Assembly: GCF_025994315.1 (NCBI RefSeq)
Contig: NZ_BAQE01000003.1
Length of the DNA stretch: 64,000 bases
Strand: one strand, 5' to 3'
Origin: Swaminathania salitolerans
Lineage (GTDB): Bacteria > Pseudomonadota > Alphaproteobacteria > Acetobacterales > Acetobacteraceae
Positions 24,224-32,949 of the stretch are shown here, in pieces. How positions within the stretch are numbered: the stretch's first letter is position 1; every line of letters starts with the position of its first letter. A model generated the notes under the pieces. That model did not search any database. It saw only the letters and a list, made by a program, of their open reading frames with translations, and was not told where the DNA came from. A program made the translations under genes and the position numbers.

Positions 24224-26686
24224 TCAGTGCGGCAGCTGGTTCGTCAGATTGTCGCCATGCCGGGTCGCGGGAACATCGTCCTCCTCGTCCCATTCGATCG
24301 CCTCCGGCGGTCGAACGAGCGCAGAGGCAAGCACCTGATCGACATGAGCCACCGGGATGATCTTGAGCGCATCCTTCACATTGGCGGGGATCTCGGCCAG
24401 ATCCTTCTCATTGTCCTTGGGAATGAACACGGTCGTTATCCCGGCGCGCATGGCAGCGAGGAGCTTCTCTTTCAGCCCGCCGATTTCAAGAACGCGTCCG
24501 CGCAGCGTGATCTCGCCGGTCATCGCAACATCGCGCCGGATGGGAATTCCGGTCATGACGCTCACGATGGAGGTCGCCATCGCGACACCGGCGGACGGTC
24601 CGTCCTTGGGGGTTGCGCCCTCGGGAACATGCACATGGATATCGCGCTTCTCGAAGACCGTCGGCTTGATCCCGAAACTCTGCGCACGGGAGCGAACATA
24701 GGAAACGGCTGCCGAGACGCTTTCCTGCATGACCTCGCCGAGCTTGCCGGTCGCCTTCACCTGCCCCTTGCCCGGCAGGAGAACGCTCTCGATCGTCAGG
24801 ATTTCGCCGCCGACCTCGGTCCAGGCAAGTCCGGACACCATACCGACCAGATCTTCCGCCTCGGTCTCTCCATGCCTGAACCGGCGCACACCCGAATACT
24901 CACCGAGATTCTCGGGGGTGATCGCGATGGTCTCGATCGAGGAGGTCACGAGCTTCTTCACGACCCGACGCGCAATCTTGGCGATCTCCCGCTCCAGATT
25001 ACGGACACCGGCTTCACGGGTGTAATGCTGGATCAGGCTGCGCAGGGCGTCATCGCTGATCGAGAACTCGTGCGGCTTCAGATTATGCGCCTCGGCCTGT
25101 TTGCCCACCAGGTGACGACGGGCGATCTCGACCTTCTCGTCCTCCGTGTAACCCGACAGGCGAATGATCTCCATCCGGTCCATCAGGGGCTGGGGCATGT
25201 TCAAGCTGTTGGCCGTCGTGACGAACATCACATCCGACAGATCGTAATCCACCTCGAGATAATGATCGTTGAACGTGCTGTTCTGCTCCGGGTCCAGAAC
25301 CTCGAGCAGCGCCGAGGACGGGTCGCCCCGCCAGTCGGAACCGAGCTTGTCGATCTCGTCGAGCAGGAAGAGCGGATTGGACGTCTTGGCCTTCTTCATC
25401 CCCTGCACGATCTTGCCGGGCATCGAACCGATATAGGTACGACGATGACCCCGGATTTCCGATTCGTCATGCACGCCGCCGAGGGACATGCGCACATATT
25501 GACGCCCGGTGGCCTTCGCGATCGAACGCGCAAGCGACGTCTTGCCGACGCCGGGCGGCCCGACGAGGCAGAGGATCGGCCCCTTGAGCTTCTGGGAGCG
25601 GGTCTGGACCGCGAGATATTCGAGAATGCGCTCCTTGACCTTCTCGAGGCCGTAATGCTCGGATTCGAGCACCTGCTCCGCCGAAGCGAAGTCGCGCGAC
25701 ACCTTGGAGCGCTTCTTCCAGGGAATGCTGAGGATCCAGTCGAGATAGTTCCTCACGACCGTGGATTCCGCCGACATCGGGCTCATGCCGCGCAATTTGC
25801 GCAGCTCGCCCAGCGCCTTTTCCCGGGCTTCCTTGCTGAGACGGGTCTTGGCGATACGCTCCTCGAGCTCGGCCGTCTCGTCGCGGCCGTCTTCCCCTTC
25901 GCCGAGTTCCTTCTGGATCGCCTTGAGCTGCTCGTTCAGATAGTACTCGCGCTGGGTCTTCTCCATCTGCCGCTTGACGCGGTTGCGGATCTTCTTCTCG
26001 ACCTGCAGAACGCCGATCTCCTGCTCCATATGAGCGAAGACCTGCTCGAGACGCTTGCTGACGGATGCGCCCTCGAGAATTTCCTGCTTCTCGGCGATCT
26101 TGAGATTGAGATGGCTCGCAATGGTATCGGCCAGCTTCGAGAGGTCCTCGATCTGGTTGAGCGACACCATGACCTCGGGCGCGATCTTCTTGTTGAGCTT
26201 GATATACTGCTCGAACTGGGAGATGGCGGTGCGTCCGAGTGCCTCGGCTTCGCTTCCTGCCTCTTCGGCCTCAGGAACCTCCTCGATCTCGGCCTCGAAA
26301 TGGCCATCGACGTCGCGGAATTCCTTGATCCGCGCACGGCGCATGCCCTCGACGAGAACCTTGACGGTTCCATCGGGCAGTTTGAGCAGCTGGAGGATCG
26401 TGGAGACCGTTCCGAAACGGTAGATATCCTCGGCTGGCGGATCGTCCTGGGACGCGTTTTTCTGTGCAACGAGCAGGATCTGCTTGTTGTCACGCGTCAC
26501 GGCCTCGAGCGCGCGTACGGATTTCTCACGCCCCACGAAAAGCGGAACGATCATATGCGGGAAGACGACGATGTCGCGCAGGGGCAGGACGGCAACCGTC
26601 TCGCTCTTGTGCCCGGTCTCCGGGACATCCTGCCTGGACGCGGGGCTCTGCTTGCTCGCCGCAGTCTTCCTCTTTTTCTCTGTCAT
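24224..26686 (-). CDS. lon: ATP-dependent protease Lon
   Basis: Cytosolic AAA+ serine protease that degrades misfolded and regulatory proteins. The 820-residue length is typical. In order: N-terminal substrate domain (VAVLPLRDIVVFPHMIVPLF), coiled-coil region, AAA+ module with Walker A GPPGVGKT and Walker B LFLLDEIDKL, and protease domain with the Ser in PKDGPSAGVAMATS and Lys in GGLKEKLLAAMR. It starts after GGAG at about 8 nt. It is downstream of clpX and ends in two tandem terminators. A heat-shock promoter is expected in the 154-bp gap to clpX, but I cannot point to one. Confidence 0.97.
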   Translation of the reverse strand: MTEKKRKTAASKQSPASRQDVPETGHKSETVAVLPLRDIVVFPHMIVPLFVGREKSVRALEAVTRDNKQILLVAQKNASQDDPPAEDIYRFGTVSTILQLLKLPDGTVKVLVEGMRRARIKEFRDVDGHFEAEIEEVPEAEEAGSEAEALGRTAISQFEQYIKLNKKIAPEVMVSLNQIEDLSKLADTIASHLNLKIAEKQEILEGASVSKRLEQVFAHMEQEIGVLQVEKKIRNRVKRQMEKTQREYYLNEQLKAIQKELGEGEDGRDETAELEERIAKTRLSKEAREKALGELRKLRGMSPMSAESTVVRNYLDWILSIPWKKRSKVSRDFASAEQVLESEHYGLEKVKERILEYLAVQTRSQKLKGPILCLVGPPGVGKTSLARSIAKATGRQYVRMSLGGVHDESEIRGHRRTYIGSMPGKIVQGMKKAKTSNPLFLLDEIDKLGSDWRGDPSSALLEVLDPEQNSTFNDHYLEVDYDLSDVMFVTTANSLNMPQPLMDRMEIIRLSGYTEDEKVEIARRHLVGKQAEAHNLKPHEFSISDDALRSLIQHYTREAGVRNLEREIAKIARRVVKKLVTSSIETIAITPENLGEYSGVRRFRHGETEAEDLVGMVSGLAWTEVGGEILTIESVLLPGKGQVKATGKLGEVMQESVSAAVSYVRSRAQSFGIKPTVFEKRDIHVHVPEGATPKDGPSAGVAMATSIVSVMTGIPIRRDVAMTGEITLRGRVLEIGGLKEKLLAAMRAGITTVFIPKDNEKDLAEIPANVKDALKIIPVAHVDQVLASALVRPPEAIEWDEEDDVPATRHGDNLTNQLPH

Positions 26687-26799
26687 GAACTTCTGATCTC
26701 CTTGAGGACGATCCTGGCGTGGTCACCCAATCGTGGCGTAAACCTCGCCGCGTCTTTTCTGCCGTGAGAGGCAGAACAAGCCTGATATGTGGTGGAGGA

Positions 26800-26824
26800 G
26801 CGGGCACGGCAAGCCGTTGCCCGC
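26800..26824 (-). other. stem-loop after clpX
   Basis: GCGGGC-ACGGC pairs with GCCGT-GCCCGC with one bulged A, an 11-bp stem with a 2-nt loop, 17 nt past the clpX stop. It is strong but has no U-tract on the minus strand. It may be an RNA end-stabiliser or partial terminator separating clpX from lon. Confidence 0.5.
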
Positions 26825-26840
26825 ATCGGGAACCCGACGA

Positions 26841-28109
26841 TCAGGCCGATTGCTCCGCAGGCTCGCTCGTCTTGCCCTTGCCGTAGACATAGACGGGGGC
26901 CGCACGGTTTTCCGCGACATCCTTGTTGATGACGACCTCTTCCACCCCGTCGAGACCGGGAAGATCGAACATCGTACCGAGCAGGATGTTTTCCATGATC
27001 GAGCGCAGACCGCGCGCGCCGGTCTTGCGGGCGATCGCGCGCTGGGCAATCTGAACCAGCGCATCGTCGGTGAAGGTCAGATCGACCCCCTCCATCTGGA
27101 AAAGACGCTGGTACTGTTTGACGAGCGCGTTTTTCGGCCTGGAGAGAATGGCGACCAGCGCGTCCTCATCCAGATCCTCGAGCGTCGCAACGACCGGAAG
27201 ACGTCCGATGAACTCGGGAATCAGACCGAATTTGAGCAGGTCTTCCGGCTCCACGTCATGGAGAACCGCACCGAGACGCCGGTCATCCGGATTCTGGACC
27301 TCGGCACCGAACCCGATACCCGACCCCTTGCCGCGCGCCGAGATGATCTTGTCGAGGCCAGCAAACGCACCGCCGCAGATGAACAGCATATTCGTGGTAT
27401 CCACCTGCAGGAACTCCTGCTGCGGATGCTTGCGCCCGCCCTGTGGCGGCACGGAGGCGACCGTGCCTTCCATGAGCTTGAGCAGCGCCTGCTGGACGCC
27501 CTCGCCGCTGACATCGCGCGTGATGGACGGATTGTCCGACTTGCGCGAGATCTTGTCGATCTCGTCGATATAGACGATGCCCCGCTGCGCGCGCTCGACA
27601 TTGTAATCGGCGGCCTGGAGCAGCTTGAGAATGATGTTCTCGACATCCTCGCCGACATAACCGGCTTCGGTCAGGGTCGTGGCGTCGGCCATGGTGAACG
27701 GCACGTCGAGAATACGCGCAAGGGTCTGGGCGAGCAGGGTCTTGCCCGACCCTGTCGGCCCGATGAGCATGATATTGGACTTTGCAATCTCGATATCGTT
27801 GCTCTTCTGGGCATGGGCCAGACGCTTGTAATGATTGTGCACCGCGACCGAGAGCGCACGCTTTGCGATGAACTGCCCGATTACGTAATCGTCCAGGACC
27901 TTGCAGATTTCCTTGGGGGTCGGAACCCCGTCGCGGGACTTCACGAGATGCGTCTTGTGCTCTTCACGGATGATATCCATGCAAAGCTCGACGCATTCGT
28001 CGCAGATGAAGACGGTCGGACCGGCAATCAGCTTGCGCACCTCGTGCTGCGACTTGCCGCAGAACGAGCAATACAGAGTGTTTTTCGAATCGCCGGATTT
28101 GTTGTTCAT
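26841..28109 (-). CDS. clpX: ATP-dependent Clp protease ATP-binding subunit ClpX
   Basis: AAA+ unfoldase that feeds substrates to ClpP, including ssrA-tagged proteins. The 422 residues start with a C4 zinc-binding domain (CSFCGKS and CDECVELC), followed by Walker A GPTGSGKT, the pore loop GYVGEDVE, Walker B IVYIDEIDKI, and HRIGR-like sensor regions. It lies about 210 nt after clpP, in the canonical tig-clpP-clpX-lon order. Confidence 0.97.
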   Translation of the reverse strand: MNNKSGDSKNTLYCSFCGKSQHEVRKLIAGPTVFICDECVELCMDIIREEHKTHLVKSRDGVPTPKEICKVLDDYVIGQFIAKRALSVAVHNHYKRLAHAQKSNDIEIAKSNIMLIGPTGSGKTLLAQTLARILDVPFTMADATTLTEAGYVGEDVENIILKLLQAADYNVERAQRGIVYIDEIDKISRKSDNPSITRDVSGEGVQQALLKLMEGTVASVPPQGGRKHPQQEFLQVDTTNMLFICGGAFAGLDKIISARGKGSGIGFGAEVQNPDDRRLGAVLHDVEPEDLLKFGLIPEFIGRLPVVATLEDLDEDALVAILSRPKNALVKQYQRLFQMEGVDLTFTDDALVQIAQRAIARKTGARGLRSIMENILLGTMFDLPGLDGVEEVVINKDVAENRAAPVYVYGKGKTSEPAEQSA

Positions 28110-28317
28110 CGCTGCTCCTCCTCCCCGATCGCACTGGCTTCGCGGCCGGAAAACGACAGGGGGAATTCAAAACTTAGGCCAGGCGATGAGAGCCCGGCAA
28201 GCCCCTCCGGTAAGGGGCAGGGACCGAATATATGGGGGTCGCATCGCCGGATGACCACCCCCGAACCGTCGCCGATAGCCCGTTTCCGGGTCGGCAGGAT
28301 CGCAACAGGACTGGAGA
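28110..28317 (-). promoter_or_regulatory. clpP-clpX intergenic region
   Basis: A 208-bp gap, longer than usual in this cluster. It contains a 6-bp GCCCCT/AGGGGC hairpin (28201-28218) and a CTTG...CCTAAG pattern that loosely resembles a heat-shock sigma factor promoter. A separate clpX promoter is plausible but not demonstrated. Confidence 0.3.
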
Positions 28318-28962
28318 TCAATCGGCCTCGCCGGTGTTCTTCGGACGCGCCTGCACGACCTCGTCGATCAGACCGAACGCCTTGGCCTCTTCTGCCGAGA
28401 GATAGGAATCGCGCTCGAGCTTCTGCTCGATTTCCTCGAGCGAACGACCGGTATGATGGCGGTAGATCTCGTTCAGACGCTGGCGGATGTTCAGGATCTC
28501 GCGCGCCTGGATCTCGATATCGGACGCCTGCCCCTGTGCGCCGCCGGAGGGCTGATGCACCATCACCCTGGCATTCGGAAGGCAGAACCGGCGCCCTTTT
28601 TCGCCCGCTGCCAGAAGCAGGGATCCCATCGAGGCCGCCTGACCGATACAGACCGTGCTGACGGGACAGCGGATGTACTGCATCGTATCGTACATCGCGA
28701 GACCGGCAGAAACGACGCCGCCCGGGCTGTTGATATAGAACGAGATTTCCTTGCTGGGATTGACGCTTTCCAGATAGAGCAGCTGGGCCGAAATGACGGC
28801 AGCGACCTGATCGTAGACAGGCCCGGTCAGGAAGATGATCCGCTCCTGGAGCAGACGGGAATAGATATCGAAAGCCCGTTCGCCGCGTGACGTCTGCTCG
28901 ACGACCATCGGCACAAGCGCGTTGTTGAAGATCTCGACAGGATCGCGATCCCTCATGGCCAT
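28318..28962 (-). CDS. clpP: ATP-dependent Clp protease proteolytic subunit
   Basis: Serine peptidase that forms the tetradecameric chamber served by ClpX and ClpA. The 214 residues include the catalytic Ser in GQAASMGSLLL, His in RVMVHQPSGG, and Asp in ERDSYLSAEEA. The start at 28962 (MAMRDRDPVEI) follows AGGAACGGA; a longer frame to 29010 adds 16 residues without similarity. It is flanked by tig and clpX. Confidence 0.96.
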   Translation of the reverse strand: MAMRDRDPVEIFNNALVPMVVEQTSRGERAFDIYSRLLQERIIFLTGPVYDQVAAVISAQLLYLESVNPSKEISFYINSPGGVVSAGLAMYDTMQYIRCPVSTVCIGQAASMGSLLLAAGEKGRRFCLPNARVMVHQPSGGAQGQASDIEIQAREILNIRQRLNEIYRHHTGRSLEEIEQKLERDSYLSAEEAKAFGLIDEVVQARPKNTGEAD

Positions 28963-29101
28963 TTCCGTTCCTAAACTGGCACCGGCCCTCAAGACGGGCC
29001 GGTTCATCACTCACTACAATTTGGTATGGCCACCATGAACGCCTAGAGCCCGTCCGTCAAAAAACGAACGGACTCCGGGAGTCGCGGCGCGAATCAGACG
29101 A

Positions 29102-30433
29102 TCAGAGATCGGCCGGCGGAATCTCTGCCAGCTCTTCCGGCGTGACTTCCTTGTCGGTCACCTTCGCCAGTTCGATCAGATAATCGACGACCTTGTTTTC
29201 CAGGATCGGACCGCGCAGGCCGTCGGCAGCCTGCGGGTTCTTGCCGAAGAACTCGAATACGGCCTGCTCCTGACCCGGATAGCGCATGGCTTCCTGACGC
29301 ACTGCCTGCATCAGCTCCTCACGGCTGACCGTGATTTCCTTCGCACGGCCGATTTCCGCCAGAAGAAGTCCGAGCTTGACCCGGCGCTCGGCGATCTTGC
29401 GATAGTCGGCGCGCAGGGTCTCTTCGTCCTTGCCTGCATCTTCCTCGTCCATCTCGCCCGAAGCGCGGTCCTGCTCGACGCGCTGCCAGATCTGACCGAA
29501 CTCGGCATCGACCATGCTCTCGGGCGCCTCGAAATCGGTCTTGTCCGACAGGGCGTCCAGAAGCTCGCGCTTGATGCGCAGACGCGAAAGCTGGGCGTAT
29601 TCACCCTCGGCCTGCTTGACGATGATCTCACGAACCTGAGCGATGGTCTCGAAGCCGATCTTCTTGGCGAGCTCGTCGTCGAGGGAGGGATCGACCGGGG
29701 TCTTCAGCGCGTTCGCCTTGATATCGAACGTCGCTTCCTTTCCGGCGAGCTCCTTGGCCTGGTATTCGGCCGGGAACGTGACCGTGATCACCTTCTCTTC
29801 GCCAGCCTTCATGCCCTCGAGCTGCTCGGCAAAACCGGGGATGAAGCCGTCGCCGCCGATCTCGACATTGACGTCCTGTGCGGTGCCGCCATCGAAAGGC
29901 GTTCCGTCGAGCTTGCCGACGAAATCGCAATTCACGACATCGCCCGAACGTGCGGGACGGTCCTCTTCGATCGTCTCGAAGCTGCGCTGACGCTTCGCCA
30001 GCTCGGCAAGGGCCTTGTCGATCGTCTCGTCGCTCGGCTTTGCCGTCAGGCGGGTCAGTTCCAGTCCGGACAGATCGGGCATCGCGATCTCGGGCAGAAC
30101 CTCGACATCGATCCTGAACTCGAGATCGCCTTCACCCTCGGCGCCGGAAACCAGCTCGATCTTGGGCTGGGTCGCAGGGCGGAGATTGTTCTCTTCTAGC
30201 ACCTTGGTGGTGGAGTCGTTGACGACCTGCTCGAGAATCTCACCCGTGAGCGCGGCGCCGTAGCGCTGCTTTACCAGGGATGCGGGCACCTTGCCGGGGC
30301 GGAACCCGGGAAGATTGATGGTCCGGCCGAGCTCGGCGAGACGAGCGGCGCGGCGCGCCTCCAGATCGCCAGCCGGCACAGTGATGGTAAAGCCGCGCTT
30401 GAGACCTTCGGATTGCGTTTGCGTAACCTGCAT
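29102..30433 (-). CDS. tig: trigger factor
   Basis: Ribosome-associated chaperone and peptidyl-prolyl isomerase that meets nascent chains at the exit tunnel. The 443-residue protein has the ribosome-binding signature GFRPGKVPASLVKQRYG near residue 45, a central FKBP-like domain (SGDVVNCDFVGKLDGTPFDG), and the long helical C-terminal arms. It lies 140 nt upstream of clpP and downstream of tRNA-Leu. Confidence 0.96.
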   Translation of the reverse strand: MQVTQTQSEGLKRGFTITVPAGDLEARRAARLAELGRTINLPGFRPGKVPASLVKQRYGAALTGEILEQVVNDSTTKVLEENNLRPATQPKIELVSGAEGEGDLEFRIDVEVLPEIAMPDLSGLELTRLTAKPSDETIDKALAELAKRQRSFETIEEDRPARSGDVVNCDFVGKLDGTPFDGGTAQDVNVEIGGDGFIPGFAEQLEGMKAGEEKVITVTFPAEYQAKELAGKEATFDIKANALKTPVDPSLDDELAKKIGFETIAQVREIIVKQAEGEYAQLSRLRIKRELLDALSDKTDFEAPESMVDAEFGQIWQRVEQDRASGEMDEEDAGKDEETLRADYRKIAERRVKLGLLLAEIGRAKEITVSREELMQAVRQEAMRYPGQEQAVFEFFGKNPQAADGLRGPILENKVVDYLIELAKVTDKEVTPEELAEIPPADL

Positions 30434-30537
30434 CTGTCAGGCGATCCTCTATTGACCGGGTTGCCATCGGGACCCTGCGCCCGGCTTCTTCGCAGCCGGT
30501 CGGAGGCAGGACATCCCGACATGGGATTAGAAATGAT

Positions 30538-30622
<85 letters not shown>

Positions 30623-30648
30623 ACGCACGGCACAGCAGAGCTGCGCCA

Positions 30649-32223
30649 TCAAGCGGGCCGCTTTACAGCAAGATCCTGCGTTTCACAAGCCAGCCCGCCC
30701 GCACCCGGTTCCACGGTCGCGGCATCGCGACGGATCGCTTCCGCACGCGCTGCGCCGAGACAGCGATCGAGATCCTCGGCAATCGGCCAGTCCCCGGCAT
30801 TTCGCCCCGCCTCGCCATGAATCCAGACCCCGGCGCAGGCGGCCTCCCAGCGGGGCATACCCGCAGCGAGCATCGTGCCGATCACCCCGGCAAGCGTGTC
30901 GCCGGACCCCGCCGTCGCAAGCGCAGGACTCGCATGGTCGTTCAGCGCAACCCTGCCATCGGGCGCAGCGACGATCGAGACACTGCCCTTGAGCACCACG
31001 ACAGCGTCGAGCTCTCTGGCTGCCCGACGCGCTGCACAGACACGATCGGCACCGGGCGCGCCGAACAGGCGGGTGAATTCCCCGATATGAGGGGTCACGA
31101 CCGCAACGCCAGCGAGACGCCCGGGATTCCCTGCCGCCCATCCCAGGGCACCGGCATCGGCCAGAACAATGCGACCGGCATCCAGCAGGAGCGGCAGACT
31201 GGCCTCCACCTCCGCGCCCGTCAGACCGGGACCGCACAGCCAGACCTTGCGCCGCACATCCTCGAGCAGGGTCGCGAGCGGCGCGTCGTCGATGACGAGG
31301 CCGGGCGCGCCGAGCCGATAGGCGCACGCATTTTCTCCGGCACTGATCCGGACGAGACCGGCACCGCTCGCACGCGCGCCCGCCGCGGCAAGGCGCGTGG
31401 CGCCGGGCATGACCGCACCCGCGCACAGACTGACGACGCCACGCGTATATTTGTGATCCTCCGGCGACATGGCAGGAACGTGCCAGAGCCCGGGGGCATT
31501 GAGAAAGATATCGGGCCGGGCCGCCTCCAGACATGAAAGAGGCATGCCGATATCGGCACAGACGACCGTGCCGCATTTCCTGCGCCCCGCTGGCAGCACA
31601 TGCCCGGGTTTCGGACGTACGAACGTCACCGTCAGAGTATAATCGGGCAGGGCATAATCGGGCAGGGCATCACCGGACGGGCCATCGCGGGACGGGCCAT
31701 CGCCGGATAGCGCATCGTGGGACCCATCGCACAGAACCTCCCCCGTCGTTCCGTCGATGAAACTCGGCATGTCCACGGCAACCAGCATCCGGGATGCCGA
31801 GAGGACCTCCATGACATCGGATGAGGGGGCCCGGCTCAGCCCCGCGCCGAAAACGGCATCGACGACCAGATCGGCACGACGCGCGGATTCGGCCGTGAAA
31901 GGGACATGCGGACCGCGAAACCGGGATGCGGCGGCGGCCGCCTCGCTTTGCGGTCGGGGCGGGGCGAGCGCCGCAACCGAAACCGGCCAGCCAGCCCGCT
32001 CGAGATGCCGGGCCGCGCAATACCCGTCTCCGCCATTATTCCCCGGGCCGCAGAGAACGAGGACACGACATGGCCGGAACTGTTTGCGGATTTCCCGGGC
32101 GACCGCCCAGCCCGCCCGTTCCATCAGGGTCCCGATGCCGACCGTCGCGCGGGCCTCGTCATCCATAACGCTGCACTGGGCCGGTGTCGGCAGGGAAAAA
32201 TCCCGGATCGCGCTCATGGCCAT
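30649..32223 (-). CDS. nnr: bifunctional NAD(P)HX epimerase / ADP-dependent dehydratase
   Basis: Repairs hydrated NADH and NADPH. The N-terminal half (about residues 1-215) is the epimerase (GPGNNGGDGYCAARHL, DAVFGAGLSR), and the C-terminal half the ribokinase-like dehydratase (VSLCAGAVMPGATRLAA, VVTPHIGEFTRLFG, ATAGSGDTLAGVIG). Total 524 residues, a standard fusion. Between them, the loop after GTTGEVLCDG is expanded by a degenerate five-residue repeat (GPSRD, GPSGD, ALPDY types) coded by six 15-nt units. The start at 32223 follows AGGGGAG; the ORF to 32931 lacks similarity upstream. It is divergent from the membrane protein at 32332. Confidence 0.92.
   Translation of the reverse strand: MAMSAIRDFSLPTPAQCSVMDDEARATVGIGTLMERAGWAVAREIRKQFRPCRVLVLCGPGNNGGDGYCAARHLERAGWPVSVAALAPPRPQSEAAAAASRFRGPHVPFTAESARRADLVVDAVFGAGLSRAPSSDVMEVLSASRMLVAVDMPSFIDGTTGEVLCDGSHDALSGDGPSRDGPSGDALPDYALPDYTLTVTFVRPKPGHVLPAGRRKCGTVVCADIGMPLSCLEAARPDIFLNAPGLWHVPAMSPEDHKYTRGVVSLCAGAVMPGATRLAAAGARASGAGLVRISAGENACAYRLGAPGLVIDDAPLATLLEDVRRKVWLCGPGLTGAEVEASLPLLLDAGRIVLADAGALGWAAGNPGRLAGVAVVTPHIGEFTRLFGAPGADRVCAARRAARELDAVVVLKGSVSIVAAPDGRVALNDHASPALATAGSGDTLAGVIGTMLAAGMPRWEAACAGVWIHGEAGRNAGDWPIAEDLDRCLGAARAEAIRRDAATVEPGAGGLACETQDLAVKRPA
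31637..31726. repeat. 15-nt tandem repeat x6 within nnr
   Basis: Six degenerate 15-nt units in register from 31637 to 31726 (for example GCATAATCGGGCAGG, CCATCGCGGGACGGG). They encode five-residue repeats rich in Asp, Gly, Pro and Ser in a loop of the epimerase domain. Confidence 0.75.
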
Positions 32224-32331
32224 TTCACTCCCCTGTTGATGAATCCATGCATACTGGTAGGGCATACGGATTGGGAACGTGCGAGACACGCCTCGTTTTC
32301 CCTCTTCTCGACCCCTGTTTTCGGAGACGAT

Positions 32332-32784
32332 ATGTCGAACCCCTTTCTCTGGAGCCTGATTCTCGCGCTTCACCTGCTCAGCATGGCCTACTGGGTCGGC
32401 GGGGGAGTCTATGCAGCGCTCGCAAGCCGGAGTGCCGCAGCCCTGCTCGAACCCGCTCCGCGCCAGACCGTCCAGTTGCAGTTGCTCGGACGCTATTTCC
32501 GCACGCTGTTGCATGTCGTTCCGACGGCTCTGGTTTCTGGCTGGCTCCTCGTGATCCACATGGGCGGATTCGGCGCCATGAGCCTGCCCGTCAACATCAT
32601 GCAGGGGCTCGGGCTCATCATGACGCTGTTTTTTCTCAGCATCTATTTCGGCCCCTTCCAGTCGCTCCGCCGCGCCATCCGTCCCCAGCCCGCCCTGTTC
32701 GCAACGGTGCGCCGTCGCGTGCTGATCATGGTGGCACTCGGCGTCGTCACGGTCGTTTGCGGCGCCATGAGCGGAAACGTCTGA
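32332..32784 (+). CDS. small four-helix membrane protein
   Basis: Predicted inner-membrane protein of 150 residues with four hydrophobic helices: near residues 5-28, 52-75, 80-103 and 126-147. It begins MSNPFLWSLILALHLL and has His and Trp residues at membrane edges (LHLLSMAYWVGGG, LLHVVPTALVSG), a layout reminiscent of CopD-like or heme-handling membrane proteins. No specific function can be assigned. The start follows TCGGAGACG. A weak hairpin with five T residues (32868-32885) may end the transcript before the helicase. Confidence 0.7.
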   Translation: MSNPFLWSLILALHLLSMAYWVGGGVYAALASRSAAALLEPAPRQTVQLQLLGRYFRTLLHVVPTALVSGWLLVIHMGGFGAMSLPVNIMQGLGLIMTLFFLSIYFGPFQSLRRAIRPQPALFATVRRRVLIMVALGVVTVVCGAMSGNV

Positions 32785-32867
32785 CCCCGGTAACGACCGG
32801 TCGCCGCAGAGGCCGGAAATTCTTGCCTTTTGGCGTATTTCCAGATAACGCACAGGCGATCGGTCAC

Positions 32868-32885
32868 AATCCGGACCGGATTTTT
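32868..32885 (+). terminator. possible weak terminator upstream of DEAD-box helicase
   Basis: AATCC-GGACC-GGATT, a 5-bp stem, runs into TTTTT. It lies 84 nt beyond the stop of the 32332 gene. The short stem makes this tentative. Confidence 0.35.
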
Positions 32886-32949
32886 CTGAAAACATGCGGC
32901 GCAGCTGCGTCACATCATTTCGAGACCTCAACAGTTATCAGAGAGCAGT

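Noticed and set aside
24227..26767. 846-residue plus-strand ORF opposite lon
   Set aside because: Antisense shadow with low-complexity His/Arg/Leu composition; lon is certain.
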